NCBI GenBank assembly: GCA_965250245.1
Contig: OZ252296.1
Location: 3,968,001-4,032,000, forward strand
Direction of reading: 5' to 3'
Length of the DNA stretch: 64,000 nt
Origin: JABDIP01 sp965250245
GTDB lineage: Bacteria; Pseudomonadota; Alphaproteobacteria; DSM-16000; Inquilinaceae
The notes beneath the pieces were generated by a model. That model searched no databases, was not told the DNA's origin, and was given only the letters and a program-made list of their open reading frames with translations. Position numbers and translations under genes: made by a program. Every line of letters begins with the position of its first letter. The first letter of the stretch is position 1. This document shows positions 29,310 through 37,931 of this stretch, piece by piece.

Positions 29310-30011
29310 TCAGTTCAGCGTGGCGATGCCGACCAACCCGTCCTCGCCAACCTCGACCCAATAGCAGCGCGGGTTGTCCAGCGTGGTGCCGTTGCCCCGG
29401 GGGCAGCGCTCGACTCGGCGCGCCTGGTTCGGCGTCGGCAGGCGCGGATAGGCGACACCGGTACGGTCGCGGGCCTCCAGGAACGATACGAAGCGCAGCC
29501 GGTCGTAGCGCTCGGACGGATAGCGATAGCCGGTCAGGAAGAACTCTCCGTCGCGGCACCCGCTGACGATCCAATAATGGCTGCGGGAATTCAGCCTCAG
29601 GCCCACCGGCGGGGCCTCGAAGGCGCCGCTGGCCTGGAGCAGCGCTTCCAGATGCTCGAACTCCTCCGGCTCCAGGAAGGCGCGCGCCCGCACCGGCACG
29701 CCGACCTGCGTGATATCGATCGACCGGCCGGATTCGAACACGATGCCGCGATCGACCATCTGCTCCACCACCGCGCCCTCGCGCACGTCCCAGACGTCAT
29801 AGGCGCGGGCCTGGCGCACCCGGTCGGCGTTGTAGACCAGCCGGTAGCGGTCGGAGGCGCCGTCCGCGCACTGCGCGCGGATGTCGTCGCCATTGAGATA
29901 GCTGAACCAGGTCAGTTGCTGGCTGACCACGTTTCCGGCCGGCCCCTGATAGGTGCAGGCCGAGGCGGCCAACGCCATCGCCATGAGCAGCGTGCGCAAT
30001 CCAACTTTCAC
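29310..30011 (-). CDS. Hypothetical exported protein, possible lipoprotein
   Basis: A 233-residue protein with an N-terminal hydrophobic segment (LRTLLMAMALAASAC, about residues 4-18). Cys 18 could be lipidated, although the residue three before it is Ala, not the usual Leu. The mature part has no recognised domain; a CRDGEFFLTGYRYP segment and several cysteines are notable. The GTG at 30011 was chosen because GGGAG lies 8 bp before it, while the TTG codons further upstream lack such a site. It is convergent with the Anbu gene with only 9 bp between stops. Confidence 0.6.
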   Translation of the reverse strand: MKVGLRTLLMAMALAASACTYQGPAGNVVSQQLTWFSYLNGDDIRAQCADGASDRYRLVYNADRVRQARAYDVWDVREGAVVEQMVDRGIVFESGRSIDITQVGVPVRARAFLEPEEFEHLEALLQASGAFEAPPVGLRLNSRSHYWIVSGCRDGEFFLTGYRYPSERYDRLRFVSFLEARDRTGVAYPRLPTPNQARRVERCPRGNGTTLDNPRCYWVEVGEDGLVGIATLN

Positions 30012-30112
30012 AGAAACGTCTCCCAACCGGTGCGGCAATTTGCTTCACAGCCTAAGTGCATGCCGTCTTCATTATTGCCGCAATTGGGCTGATTGCATGG
30101 CGCGAAGCCACG

Positions 30113-30128
30113 TTAACACTTTGTTGAC
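30113..30128. promoter_or_regulatory. Near-match CtrA site upstream of D,D-carboxypeptidase gene
   Basis: TTAA-N7-TTGAC differs from the CtrA consensus TTAA-N7-TTAAC at one base. It lies about 90 bp before the peptidoglycan D,D-carboxypeptidase gene in an AT-rich stretch. Confidence 0.35.
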
Positions 30129-30214
30129 CAATTTTAACTGGCCTTTGATACGCTTTTCGGGGATTAATCTAGAATCTCACGAAAGCGATCAAAGCCGCTG
30201 AACTGGAATGTGAC

Positions 30215-31606
30215 ATGGACATGGGGATGCCGACAGCCAACACACAGCGCAGCCTCCCCGTTTCCATTCGTCTTCGCGTATTCCAAGTCATTCTGATCGC
30301 CGCCATGTCGGCCGGACTGGCCCTTGCGACCGGAGCGGCATCGGCCAATCCGCGCTACGGCGCCATCGTGATCGACGCGGTGTCCGGCGAGGTCTTGCAT
30401 CAGGAGCACGCCAACCGGCCGCTCTATCCGGCCTCGCTGACCAAGATGATGACCCTCTACATGGTCTTCAAAGCCATCGAGGAGGGTGAGCTCACGCTGG
30501 ACCAGCGCATCACCATCTCACGCAAGGCGGCCGGGCAGGCGCCGTCGCGGCTGGGCCTGGCGCCGGGCTCGACGATCCGCGTCGAGGACGCGATCTACGC
30601 CCTGGTCACCAAATCGGCGAACGACATCGCGACGGCGGTGGCCGAGGCGATCGGCGAGACGGAGTACCAGTTCGCCCGGCAGATGACCCAGGAAGCGCGG
30701 CGCCTGGGCATGACCGACACGACGTTCCAGAACGCCTCGGGCCTGCCGCACCGGCGCCAGGTCTCCACGGCCCGCGACATGGCGCTGCTGTCCCAGGCGC
30801 TGATCCGCACCTATCCGCAGTACTACCACTATTTCAACACCCAGCGCTGGAGCTTCAACGGGCGGACCTACCGCAACCACAATGAGCTGATGCGCAGCTA
30901 TGAGGGCATGGACGGCCTGAAGACCGGCTATATCCGCGCGTCGGGCTACAATCTCGCCGCCTCGGCGGTGCGCGGCCGGCTCCGGCTGATCGCCGTGGTT
31001 TTCGGCGGGCGGACCTCCGGCAGCCGCAACCTGGCGGTGGCGCAGCTTCTCGACGAGGCCTTCGAGTCGACCCGCGGCCGGTACCTGATCGCCCGCGGCA
31101 GCGCGCCGTTCTACCCGCCGCTGCCGCCGCGACGGCCGACGGAGGCGACCCCGCCGGTGGTGGTCGCCACCTCTGCAGTCGGGACCGGCACGCCGCTGCC
31201 GCCGCGCCGTCCCAACGATATCGTCGCCGCGACCCGGACCGGCGTGATCCCGGCCTCCGCGGCGCCAATTCCGCCGACGCCCGCCGCCCGCGTGGAGATC
31301 GCCGAAGCGACGATCCGCACCGATGAGGGCAGCCGACCCGGCCTGCCGTCCAAGGTCTGGGGCATCCAGGTCGGTGCCTTCTTCGACGCGGCCATGAGCC
31401 AGCGGGCGATCGACAGGGCCAAGAACAGCGTTCCCGACCTCCTGGTGTCGGCGCCGCGCATCGTGGTGCCGGTGGAGACGTCGCGCGGCCGGATGTTCCG
31501 GGCTCGGATCATGGGGCTGGACGAAAGCGAGGCCCTGGCCGCCTGTGGCCGATTGCAGGCCGCCGGCAGCGACTGCCTGCCGCTCTCCCCCGACGCCAAC
31601 TTCTGA
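30215..31606 (+). CDS. dacF: D-alanyl-D-alanine carboxypeptidase with SPOR domain
   Basis: A 463-residue low-molecular-weight penicillin-binding protein (S11 family) that trims pentapeptides of peptidoglycan in the periplasm. A signal segment (about residues 18-44) precedes the catalytic domain with SLTK (Ser 74, Lys 77), SAN (134-136) and KTG (236-238). A long proline-rich linker (LPPRRPTE, LPPRRPND) leads to a C-terminal SPOR domain (about residues 382-460, VWGIQVGAF), which binds denuded glycan at the septum. The domain make-up points to a role at division. A near-CtrA site lies upstream. Confidence 0.93.
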   Translation: MDMGMPTANTQRSLPVSIRLRVFQVILIAAMSAGLALATGAASANPRYGAIVIDAVSGEVLHQEHANRPLYPASLTKMMTLYMVFKAIEEGELTLDQRITISRKAAGQAPSRLGLAPGSTIRVEDAIYALVTKSANDIATAVAEAIGETEYQFARQMTQEARRLGMTDTTFQNASGLPHRRQVSTARDMALLSQALIRTYPQYYHYFNTQRWSFNGRTYRNHNELMRSYEGMDGLKTGYIRASGYNLAASAVRGRLRLIAVVFGGRTSGSRNLAVAQLLDEAFESTRGRYLIARGSAPFYPPLPPRRPTEATPPVVVATSAVGTGTPLPPRRPNDIVAATRTGVIPASAAPIPPTPAARVEIAEATIRTDEGSRPGLPSKVWGIQVGAFFDAAMSQRAIDRAKNSVPDLLVSAPRIVVPVETSRGRMFRARIMGLDESEALAACGRLQAAGSDCLPLSPDANF

Positions 31607-31631
31607 CCAGCGGCCCGCCGCGGCCGAATGC

Positions 31632-31713
31632 CGTCATTGCGAGGAGCAGAAGGCGACGCGGCAATCCACTGCTTGCAGAGAAAGTGGATCGCCACGCTTC
31701 GCTCGCGATGACG
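31632..31713. repeat. CGTCATTGCGAGGAGC palindromic repeat
   Basis: An 82-bp imperfect palindrome beginning CGTCATTGCGAGGAGC and ending CTTCGCTCGCGATGACG, between two convergent genes. It belongs to the same family as 24582-24684 but lacks the inner insertion found there. It probably folds as RNA and may help end transcription. Confidence 0.85.
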
Positions 31714-31748
31714 CCTGGGAGTCGGGCCGAGACGCCTACCCTCGTTAC

Positions 31749-32480
31749 CTAATCCAGCGATCCGGCCAGCACCGCCCCGCGCGAGGCCATGAAGTACAGG
31801 CCCAAATGGTGGGTCAAGTCCTGGGGATGGGCCGCCGTCGCCGGCAGGCCGAGCTGCTCCGCGGCCGCCCGCGGCAGGTCGTAGGTCGAGCAGCCGGGCT
31901 CGTACACCACGATATCCTCCAGCGTCGGCATCATGCCGTGATTGCGCGCCGACAGTAGCGTCAGGACAAAATCCATCACGCAGATGTCGGTGCAGATGCC
32001 GACCACCAGCACGGCCTTCAGCCGGTTGTCGTTGACCCAGTCGACAAGGCGGTTGCGACCGCCCTCCATCGCCCCCACGAAGCCGTTGATGCAGTCCTTG
32101 CGGATCAGCGTGGCCGCCGCCTCGGTCTCGAGCCATTCGAGCGCGGGGACCAGGTTCTCCTCGCCGGTGCCGGACTCGCAATGCGGCGGATAGGGCGGCT
32201 CCGGCTTACCGGGCTCATGGGTATCGAGAAAGGCCAGGATCGGCCAGCCCGCGATTTGGAAGCGCCGGCCCAGCGCCACGGTCTCCTCGACCATTCGCGA
32301 CACCTGGGCGTTCGGCGTCGGCGGCGCGAGATTGCCGGCCCCGACCGTGGCAAAGCCGTTCACTTCATCGACGATGACAAGGCCGGTCGGCTGCGCGGAC
32401 GGGTCGAACGCGGCAAGGCTGACAGGCAGGGATTGCTCGACCGCCGTCAGCAGCCCCTCGGGCGCGGAATGATCTGGCAT
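31749..32480 (-). CDS. Isochorismatase-family amidase, nicotinamidase-like
   Basis: A 243-residue cysteine hydrolase. The catalytic triad of the family is visible: Asp 38 in VIVDEVNGF, Lys in LIRKDCINGF (about residue 128), and Cys in VGICTDICVMDF (about residue 167). A DTHEPGK...H segment (about residue 90) fits the metal-binding region of nicotinamidases. The conversion of nicotinamide to nicotinate for NAD recycling is the best guess, but other amides are possible. It follows the phosphomannomutase gene on the same strand after a 48-bp gap. Confidence 0.85.
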   Translation of the reverse strand: MPDHSAPEGLLTAVEQSLPVSLAAFDPSAQPTGLVIVDEVNGFATVGAGNLAPPTPNAQVSRMVEETVALGRRFQIAGWPILAFLDTHEPGKPEPPYPPHCESGTGEENLVPALEWLETEAAATLIRKDCINGFVGAMEGGRNRLVDWVNDNRLKAVLVVGICTDICVMDFVLTLLSARNHGMMPTLEDIVVYEPGCSTYDLPRAAAEQLGLPATAAHPQDLTHHLGLYFMASRGAVLAGSLD

Positions 32481-32528
32481 GGCGAAGACTCCTTGCGTGC
32501 CGGCGCCGCGCCCCTGTCGACGAAAGCG

Positions 32529-33941
32529 CTAGTGCCCGCCGCCGGCGAAGCTCGGCCCCTCCAGGCCCGATTGCTCCAGCTGGCCGACGAGCTGCGCCTT
32601 CAGCCGCTCCAGCCCCTCGTCGCTCTGGCTCTCGGCCCGGGCGACCAGGACGTCCTGGGTGTTGGAAGCCCGTAGCAGCCACCAGCCATCCGGCGTCTTT
32701 ACGCGGACGCCGTCGATCGTATTGACGTCGAGATCCGGGTCGGCGCCTTCCACCGCCTGCATGCGCGAACGGATTTCGTCGACGATGGCGAATTTGCGTG
32801 TCTCGTCGACCTGGAAGCGAACCTCCGGGGTGTTGATGACCGAGGGCAGCCGGTTGCGCAGGGCAGAGAGCGGCTCGTCGGAGTTGGCAACCAGGCTCAT
32901 CAGCCGGATGCCGCAATAGGGTGCGTCGTCGTAGCCGTAATAGCGGTCGGCAAAGAAGATGTGCCCCGACATCTCGCCGGCCAGCGGCGAGCCGGTTTCC
33001 TTCATCTTGGCCTTGAGTACCGAATGGCCGGTCTTCCACATCAGCGGCGTGCCGCCGAGCCGTGCGATCTCGTCATACAGCGTCTGGCTGGCCTTCACGT
33101 CGGCGATGATGGTCGCGCCCGGGTGCTCCTTGAGGACTTCGGCGGAGTAGATCGCCAGAAGCTGGTCGCCCCAAATGATGCCGCCGGTCTCGTCGACGGC
33201 GCCGATGCGGTCGCCGTCGCCGTCGAATCCGATGCCCAGGTCGCAGCCATTCTCGACCACCGCCTTGCGCAGATCGGCCAGGTTCTCCGGGATGGTCGGG
33301 TCCGGGTGATGGTTGGGGAAGCTGCCGTCGATGTCGTCGAACAGCAGGATGTGCCGGCCGGGCAGTCGCGCGGTCATCCGGCGCAGGATGTCGCCGGCGG
33401 CGCCGTTGCCGGCGTCCCAGGCCACGGTCAGCTCGCGACCGCCGTCATAGTCCGACACGATCCGGTCGATATAGGCCTCGGCGATGTCCATCTCCTGGGT
33501 GCTGCCGGCGCCGCTGGCGAAGTCGCCGGCGGCGGCGACCCGGCCGATCTCCTGGATCTGGTCGCCATAGACCGGGCCGGCGGAGGTCAGCATCTTGATG
33601 CCGTTGTAATCCGGCGGATTGTGCGAGCCGGTGATCATGACTCCGGCATCCGCGCCCAGATGCTTGCAGGCGAAATACAGCATCGGCGTCGGGCCGAGGC
33701 CGACCTGGGTGACCGAAAGCCCGGTCGAGGCCAACCCCTCGACCATCGCCGCCGCCAGCCCGGGCGAGCTGAACCGGCCGTCATAGCCGACGCACATGGA
33801 TGTGCCGCCGCCGCGTGAGACGATGGTGCCGAAGCTGCGGCCGACGGCGCGCGCGTCGTCCTCCGACAGGGTTTTGCCGACGATGCCGCGAATGTCGTAT
33901 TCGCGAAGGATGGTCGGATCGAAAGAGTAGGCGTCGCTCAT
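32529..33941 (-). CDS. Phosphomannomutase/phosphoglucomutase
   Basis: A 470-residue alpha-D-phosphohexomutase. The phosphoserine loop TGSHNP has Ser 106. The metal loop is DGDGDR (about residue 250), the sugar-binding loop GEMSGH (about 333), and the phosphate-binding RASNT lies near the C-terminus. The EYDIRG start and the GEMSGH loop are typical of dual PMM/PGM enzymes (AlgC/PmmA type). It supplies glucose-1-phosphate or mannose-1-phosphate. With the next two genes upstream on the same strand (UDP-glucose dehydrogenase and GalU) it forms a block for UDP-glucose and UDP-glucuronate precursors of polysaccharide. Confidence 0.93.
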   Translation of the reverse strand: MSDAYSFDPTILREYDIRGIVGKTLSEDDARAVGRSFGTIVSRGGGTSMCVGYDGRFSSPGLAAAMVEGLASTGLSVTQVGLGPTPMLYFACKHLGADAGVMITGSHNPPDYNGIKMLTSAGPVYGDQIQEIGRVAAAGDFASGAGSTQEMDIAEAYIDRIVSDYDGGRELTVAWDAGNGAAGDILRRMTARLPGRHILLFDDIDGSFPNHHPDPTIPENLADLRKAVVENGCDLGIGFDGDGDRIGAVDETGGIIWGDQLLAIYSAEVLKEHPGATIIADVKASQTLYDEIARLGGTPLMWKTGHSVLKAKMKETGSPLAGEMSGHIFFADRYYGYDDAPYCGIRLMSLVANSDEPLSALRNRLPSVINTPEVRFQVDETRKFAIVDEIRSRMQAVEGADPDLDVNTIDGVRVKTPDGWWLLRASNTQDVLVARAESQSDEGLERLKAQLVGQLEQSGLEGPSFAGGGH

Positions 33942-33990
33942 CTCGGTTGCCTTCCTGCTGCGGCTGCAGTCGGTTGCCGCTCGTTCTTAT

Positions 33991-35325
33991 CTAGGCCGAC
34001 GGGCCCTCGGCCGGCGGCATCGTTGGCCTGCCGACACTGTAGTATGCAAAGCCGGCCTCGGCCATCTCGGACGGCTTGTAGATGTTGCGCAAATCCACCA
34101 TCACCGGCTGCGCCAGCAGGTCGTGGACCCGGGCCAGGTCCAGGGCGCGGAATTCGTTCCATTCGGTCAGGATGGCGACGCAGTCGGCGCCCTCCAGGAC
34201 GGCATAGGCGTCGCCGCCATACTCAACGTCCTGCAACAGCTTGGCGGCCTCCTCGCGACCGGCGGGGTCATAGGCGCGGATGGCGGCCCCCTTCTCCTGC
34301 AGCGCCGGGATGATCGCCAGGCTCGGGCTCTCGCGCATGTCGTCGGTATTGGGCTTGAAGGTCAGGCCCAGCACTGCGACGGTCTTGCCCTCGACCGACC
34401 CTCCGCAGGCCTCGACGATCCGGTCGGCCATCTGGCGCTTGCGCCGGTCGTTGATCTCCACGACGGTCTCGATGATCTTCTGCGGCGCACCGAAATCGCG
34501 GCCGCTATGCACATAGGCCTCGGTGTCCTTGGGGAAGCAGGAGCCGCCATAGCCCGGCCCGGCGTGCAGGAACTTCGAGCCGATCCGGCCGTCCAGCCCG
34601 ATCGCGCGGGCGACGTCATGCACATTGGCGCCGACCTTCTCGCAGAAATCCGCGACCTCGTTGATGAAGGTGATCTTGGTCGCCAGGAAGCTGTTGGCGG
34701 CATATTTGATCAGCTCCGCCGTCTCCAGCGTGGTGACCACGATCGGCGTCTCGATCAGGTAGAGCGGACGGTAGAGCTGCCGCAGAACGCTGGCCGCCTG
34801 GTCGGTCTCGGCGCCGATCACGACACGGTCGGGCCGCATGAAATCGGCGATCGCCGAGCCTTCGCGCAGGAACTCCGGATTGGAGGCCACCTCGATCGCG
34901 ACATCCGGCCGCGCGGCATGGATCGTCTCGGCAAGCCGGCGACCGGTGCCGACCGGGACCGTCGACTTGGTCACCACCACCGTCGGGCCCGTCACCGCCT
35001 TGGCGATCTCCTCGGCCGCGGCGAACACATAGGTCAGGTCGGCATGGCCGTCGCCGCGCCGGCTCGGCGTCCCGACGGCGATGAACACGGCGTCGGCACC
35101 ATCGACGGCACTCGCCAGGTCGGAGGTGAAGGTCAGGCGTCCGCTCGAGGCGTTCTTGTGAACCAGGCTTGCCAGCCCCGGCTCGTAGATCGGGATCTCG
35201 CCCTTGCGAAGCCGCGCGATCTTGGCCTCGTCCTTGTCGACGCAGATCGTGTCGACGCCGAATTCCGAGAAGCAGGTGCCGGACACGAGCCCGACATAGC
35301 CGGTGCCGATCATCGCGATGCGCAC
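33991..35325 (-). CDS. ugd: UDP-glucose 6-dehydrogenase
   Basis: A 444-residue NAD-dependent four-electron dehydrogenase making UDP-glucuronate. The Rossmann start MRIAMIGTGYVGLVSG, the linker helix region (EFLREGSA, KYAANSFLATKI), and the catalytic GGSCFPKDT with Cys 263 are all present, as is the C-terminal UDP-binding GLTFKPNTDDMRES segment. The length is normal. It lies 48 bp from galU and 49 bp from the hexomutase gene on the same strand, so the three are probably cotranscribed for exopolysaccharide or LPS synthesis. Confidence 0.96.
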   Translation of the reverse strand: MRIAMIGTGYVGLVSGTCFSEFGVDTICVDKDEAKIARLRKGEIPIYEPGLASLVHKNASSGRLTFTSDLASAVDGADAVFIAVGTPSRRGDGHADLTYVFAAAEEIAKAVTGPTVVVTKSTVPVGTGRRLAETIHAARPDVAIEVASNPEFLREGSAIADFMRPDRVVIGAETDQAASVLRQLYRPLYLIETPIVVTTLETAELIKYAANSFLATKITFINEVADFCEKVGANVHDVARAIGLDGRIGSKFLHAGPGYGGSCFPKDTEAYVHSGRDFGAPQKIIETVVEINDRRKRQMADRIVEACGGSVEGKTVAVLGLTFKPNTDDMRESPSLAIIPALQEKGAAIRAYDPAGREEAAKLLQDVEYGGDAYAVLEGADCVAILTEWNEFRALDLARVHDLLAQPVMVDLRNIYKPSEMAEAGFAYYSVGRPTMPPAEGPSA

Positions 35326-35373
35326 GTTGGAAGCTCCCTTTGGATGACGGGCGGCAACACCGCCGCTTGAGAC

Positions 35374-36255
35374 CTAGCCGGCGTCGTCCAGCAGCGCGGC
35401 GAGCCGCGGCTTCAGCGAGCCGGCGAGCGCCGGCCGCTCCAGGGCGAAGGCGACATTGGCGGCGACGAACCCGGCCTTGTCGCCGCAATCATACCGGTCG
35501 CCCGTGAACCGGACGCCGTGGAAGGGCTGATCTCCCACCAGCTTCGCCATGGCATCCGTCAGCTGAATCTCACCACCAGCCCCCACCTTCTTGCGGAGCA
35601 GATGGACAAAGACCTCGGGCTGCAAAATATAGCGGCCGACGATCGACAGATTCGACGGTGCCTCTTCGGGAGCCGGTTTCTCGACCAGCCCGGTGACCGA
35701 CGCCACTGCCCCGTCATCCTCGCCGACCGCCAGGATCCCGTAGCGGGACGTCAACTCCGGCGCGACCTCTCGAACCGCCAGGAGATTGCCGCCCAGCGTC
35801 TCGTAAGCCTGCACCATCTGCTTCAGCACTCCCGGTCGGCCATGGAAGACCTCGTCGGGCAACAGCACGGCAAACGGCTCGTCGCCGATCAGTGACTGGG
35901 CGCACCAGACCGCATGGCCCAGGCCCAGCGGCGCCGATTGCCGCACGAATGCATAGCGACCGGCCGGCAGCTCCGCCGAACGCGACGCCTCCAGCTCTGT
36001 GGTCTTCTTGCGACTCAACAGGGCTGCTTCAAGTTCGGCATTGCGGTCGAAATGGTCCTCAAGCGCGCTCTTGCCGCGGCTGGTGACGAAGACGAACTCC
36101 TCGATGCCCGCCTCCGCCGCCTCCTCGACGGCGTATTGGATGACCGGCTTGTCGACGACGCACAGCATTTCCTTCGGCACGGCCTTGGTGGCCGGCAGCG
36201 AGCGCGTCCCCAGTCCGGCGACCGGGAAGACGGCTTTCCTGACGGGCTTGATCAT
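35374..36255 (-). CDS. galU: UTP--glucose-1-phosphate uridylyltransferase
   Basis: A 293-residue nucleotidyltransferase making UDP-glucose. The N-terminal signature VFPVAGLGTRSLPATKAVPKE is at about residues 9-29. The ASAL-type segment QSAPLGLGHAVWCA and DEVFHGRPG follow, with the EKP motif at about 188. The ATG at 36255 was chosen because upstream residues in the open frame are low-complexity. It is the first gene of the galU-ugd-hexomutase set. Confidence 0.95.
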   Translation of the reverse strand: MIKPVRKAVFPVAGLGTRSLPATKAVPKEMLCVVDKPVIQYAVEEAAEAGIEEFVFVTSRGKSALEDHFDRNAELEAALLSRKKTTELEASRSAELPAGRYAFVRQSAPLGLGHAVWCAQSLIGDEPFAVLLPDEVFHGRPGVLKQMVQAYETLGGNLLAVREVAPELTSRYGILAVGEDDGAVASVTGLVEKPAPEEAPSNLSIVGRYILQPEVFVHLLRKKVGAGGEIQLTDAMAKLVGDQPFHGVRFTGDRYDCGDKAGFVAANVAFALERPALAGSLKPRLAALLDDAG

Positions 36256-36383
36256 GGAGGCAGGAACCGCGCTTGGTTGGCGCCGGCGACCGCTGAGTCC
36301 GGCGGCCCCCTTTTGCCACAGCGCCCGGTGGCCGGACAAGCGGCGGTTCTCACAACCCGGGATGGGGCCGGCAGTCGATCGGT

Positions 36384-37091
36384 TCAGTCGCCGAGCAGGA
36401 TGGACTTGGCCTCGTTGAGCTTGGCGGCGATGTAGTCGGAGCCGCCGAGGTCGGGATGGAAATCCTTCATCATCCGGCGATGGGCCTCCTTGATTTCCTC
36501 GCGGCTGGCGCCGGGCTTGAGGCCGAGGAATCGGTAGGCCTCCTCCGCCGTCATCGGCCGGTCGTCGCCGGGCGGCGGCGCACCGGCGGGCTCGTCGTCG
36601 CTGCGCCAGCCGTGACCGAACCGCCGGTCCAGATAGGCCTCCAGGATCGATACGGATTTCGCGTCCTGGCCGGTGCATTCGCCGCGCACCACCAGCAGTT
36701 CCTCGAGCGAAAGCCCGGCAAGGTCGCGGCCCTCATGCATGCCGCGCCGGACCGTGCCCCCCATCTCGCCGCTGTCGTGGTCGAGCTCCATGTCGAGGAA
36801 GGCGGTGGAAATCGACGAGGTCTGGCCCGGCGACGGACCGGCGGCCGCCTTGAGCCGGGCCTGGATCGCCCGCCAGTTGAGGATGGCCAGGGTCGCCAGC
36901 GCGGTGAGCACCATGACCAGGCCGAGCCGGCCGGAGATGTAGAGCGCGATGGCAAGCAGCGCGGCCAGGATCAGCGCCGTGCGGCGCACATGCCGGGCCA
37001 GCAGCTTGGGATCGGCATTGGCCAGCCAGCGCGCCAGGACCACGAGGCCGGCCACCACCAGGATCCCCGCGATGACATAGGGGAAGGTCAT
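36384..37091 (-). CDS. Membrane-anchored J-domain protein
   Basis: A 235-residue protein with three N-terminal transmembrane segments (about residues 4-24, 40-56 and 60-72), a variable middle, and a C-terminal J domain (about residues 180-235). The J domain carries the HPD motif (DFHPDLGGSDYIAAKLNEAK), so it should stimulate DnaK at the membrane; the layout resembles mitochondrial Tim14/Pam18-type and DjlA-like proteins. It overlaps the VWA-like gene upstream by ATGA, suggesting that the two proteins work together. Confidence 0.85.
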   Translation of the reverse strand: MTFPYVIAGILVVAGLVVLARWLANADPKLLARHVRRTALILAALLAIALYISGRLGLVMVLTALATLAILNWRAIQARLKAAAGPSPGQTSSISTAFLDMELDHDSGEMGGTVRRGMHEGRDLAGLSLEELLVVRGECTGQDAKSVSILEAYLDRRFGHGWRSDDEPAGAPPPGDDRPMTAEEAYRFLGLKPGASREEIKEAHRRMMKDFHPDLGGSDYIAAKLNEAKSILLGD

Positions 37092-37819
37092 CGCCCGGTA
37101 CGCCCGTCCCCGCCGAGGCGATGGGTCAGCAGCAGCGCCTCGCCGCCATGCTTGCGTCCGAAATCCTCCAAGGCCTTGTGGCCGCCGGCGGCGAACACTG
37201 CCACCGCGGCCAGCAGATCCTTCAGCTGCTGGGCGCTGGACAGGTCGAACGGGCAGTAGGCGCCCTTGGTCAGCTTGGCGATCTGCTGGAACATCTGGCG
37301 CGCGCCGGGCTCGTGCCCCTCATGGAACATGAAGGCCGGCACCCCGCGCAGCCCCAGCTCACCGGCCTTGTGCCCGACCGGGTCCGGCTCCTCCTCGAAG
37401 CAGTCGCCGACGATCACCAGCGCGTCGACCTGCTGCTTGTCGGTCTCCTTGATGGCGTGTTTCAGCACCCGGCCGATCTGGGTCAGCCCCGAGAAGCACT
37501 GGACCGCCGTCATCCGCCGCAGCAGTTCGCGGGTGTCGGAGACCCAGGGGCTCGCCCGGCATTCCCGAAATCCCCGGAAATAGACGAGCTGCACGTCGAG
37601 GCCGCCCAGCGCCCGCGTCGCCTCGAACATCTCGGCCTGGATGTGGCAGGCCTTGTCCCAGGTCGGCTGGCGACTGGCGGTCGCATCCATGGCGAAGATC
37701 AGCCGGCCGCGCCGCGCCGACCGCTTGGTTGACGGCGTCGCCGCCAGCTTGCGCAGAAAGGCGTCGACTTCGGCCTGGCTGGTGCCATGCGACGGCAGCT
37801 GTTCGCCCTTGTTCGCCAT
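37088..37819 (-). CDS. VWA-like domain protein
   Basis: A 243-residue soluble protein. FAMDATASRQPTWDKAC (about residues 43-59) resembles the start of a von Willebrand A domain with a modified metal-binding motif (DxTxS rather than DxSxS). VDALVIVGDCFEEEPD in the second half resembles the later DxxE-type strand. The exact family was not recognised. It is translationally coupled to the membrane J-protein gene (4-bp overlap), so a chaperone-linked role is likely, but unproven. Confidence 0.7.
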   Translation of the reverse strand: MANKGEQLPSHGTSQAEVDAFLRKLAATPSTKRSARRGRLIFAMDATASRQPTWDKACHIQAEMFEATRALGGLDVQLVYFRGFRECRASPWVSDTRELLRRMTAVQCFSGLTQIGRVLKHAIKETDKQQVDALVIVGDCFEEEPDPVGHKAGELGLRGVPAFMFHEGHEPGARQMFQQIAKLTKGAYCPFDLSSAQQLKDLLAAVAVFAAGGHKALEDFGRKHGGEALLLTHRLGGDGRTGR

Positions 37820-37931
37820 GTAACCGCCCGTTGACCCAATTGGCCGGACGCGCCGTCCTGCTCGGGTCGGCGACGCCCGTTCCTTTTAATCTGGGTTCCG
37901 CAGCGGCAATTGTCAGCCCGCTAGCGCGCGA

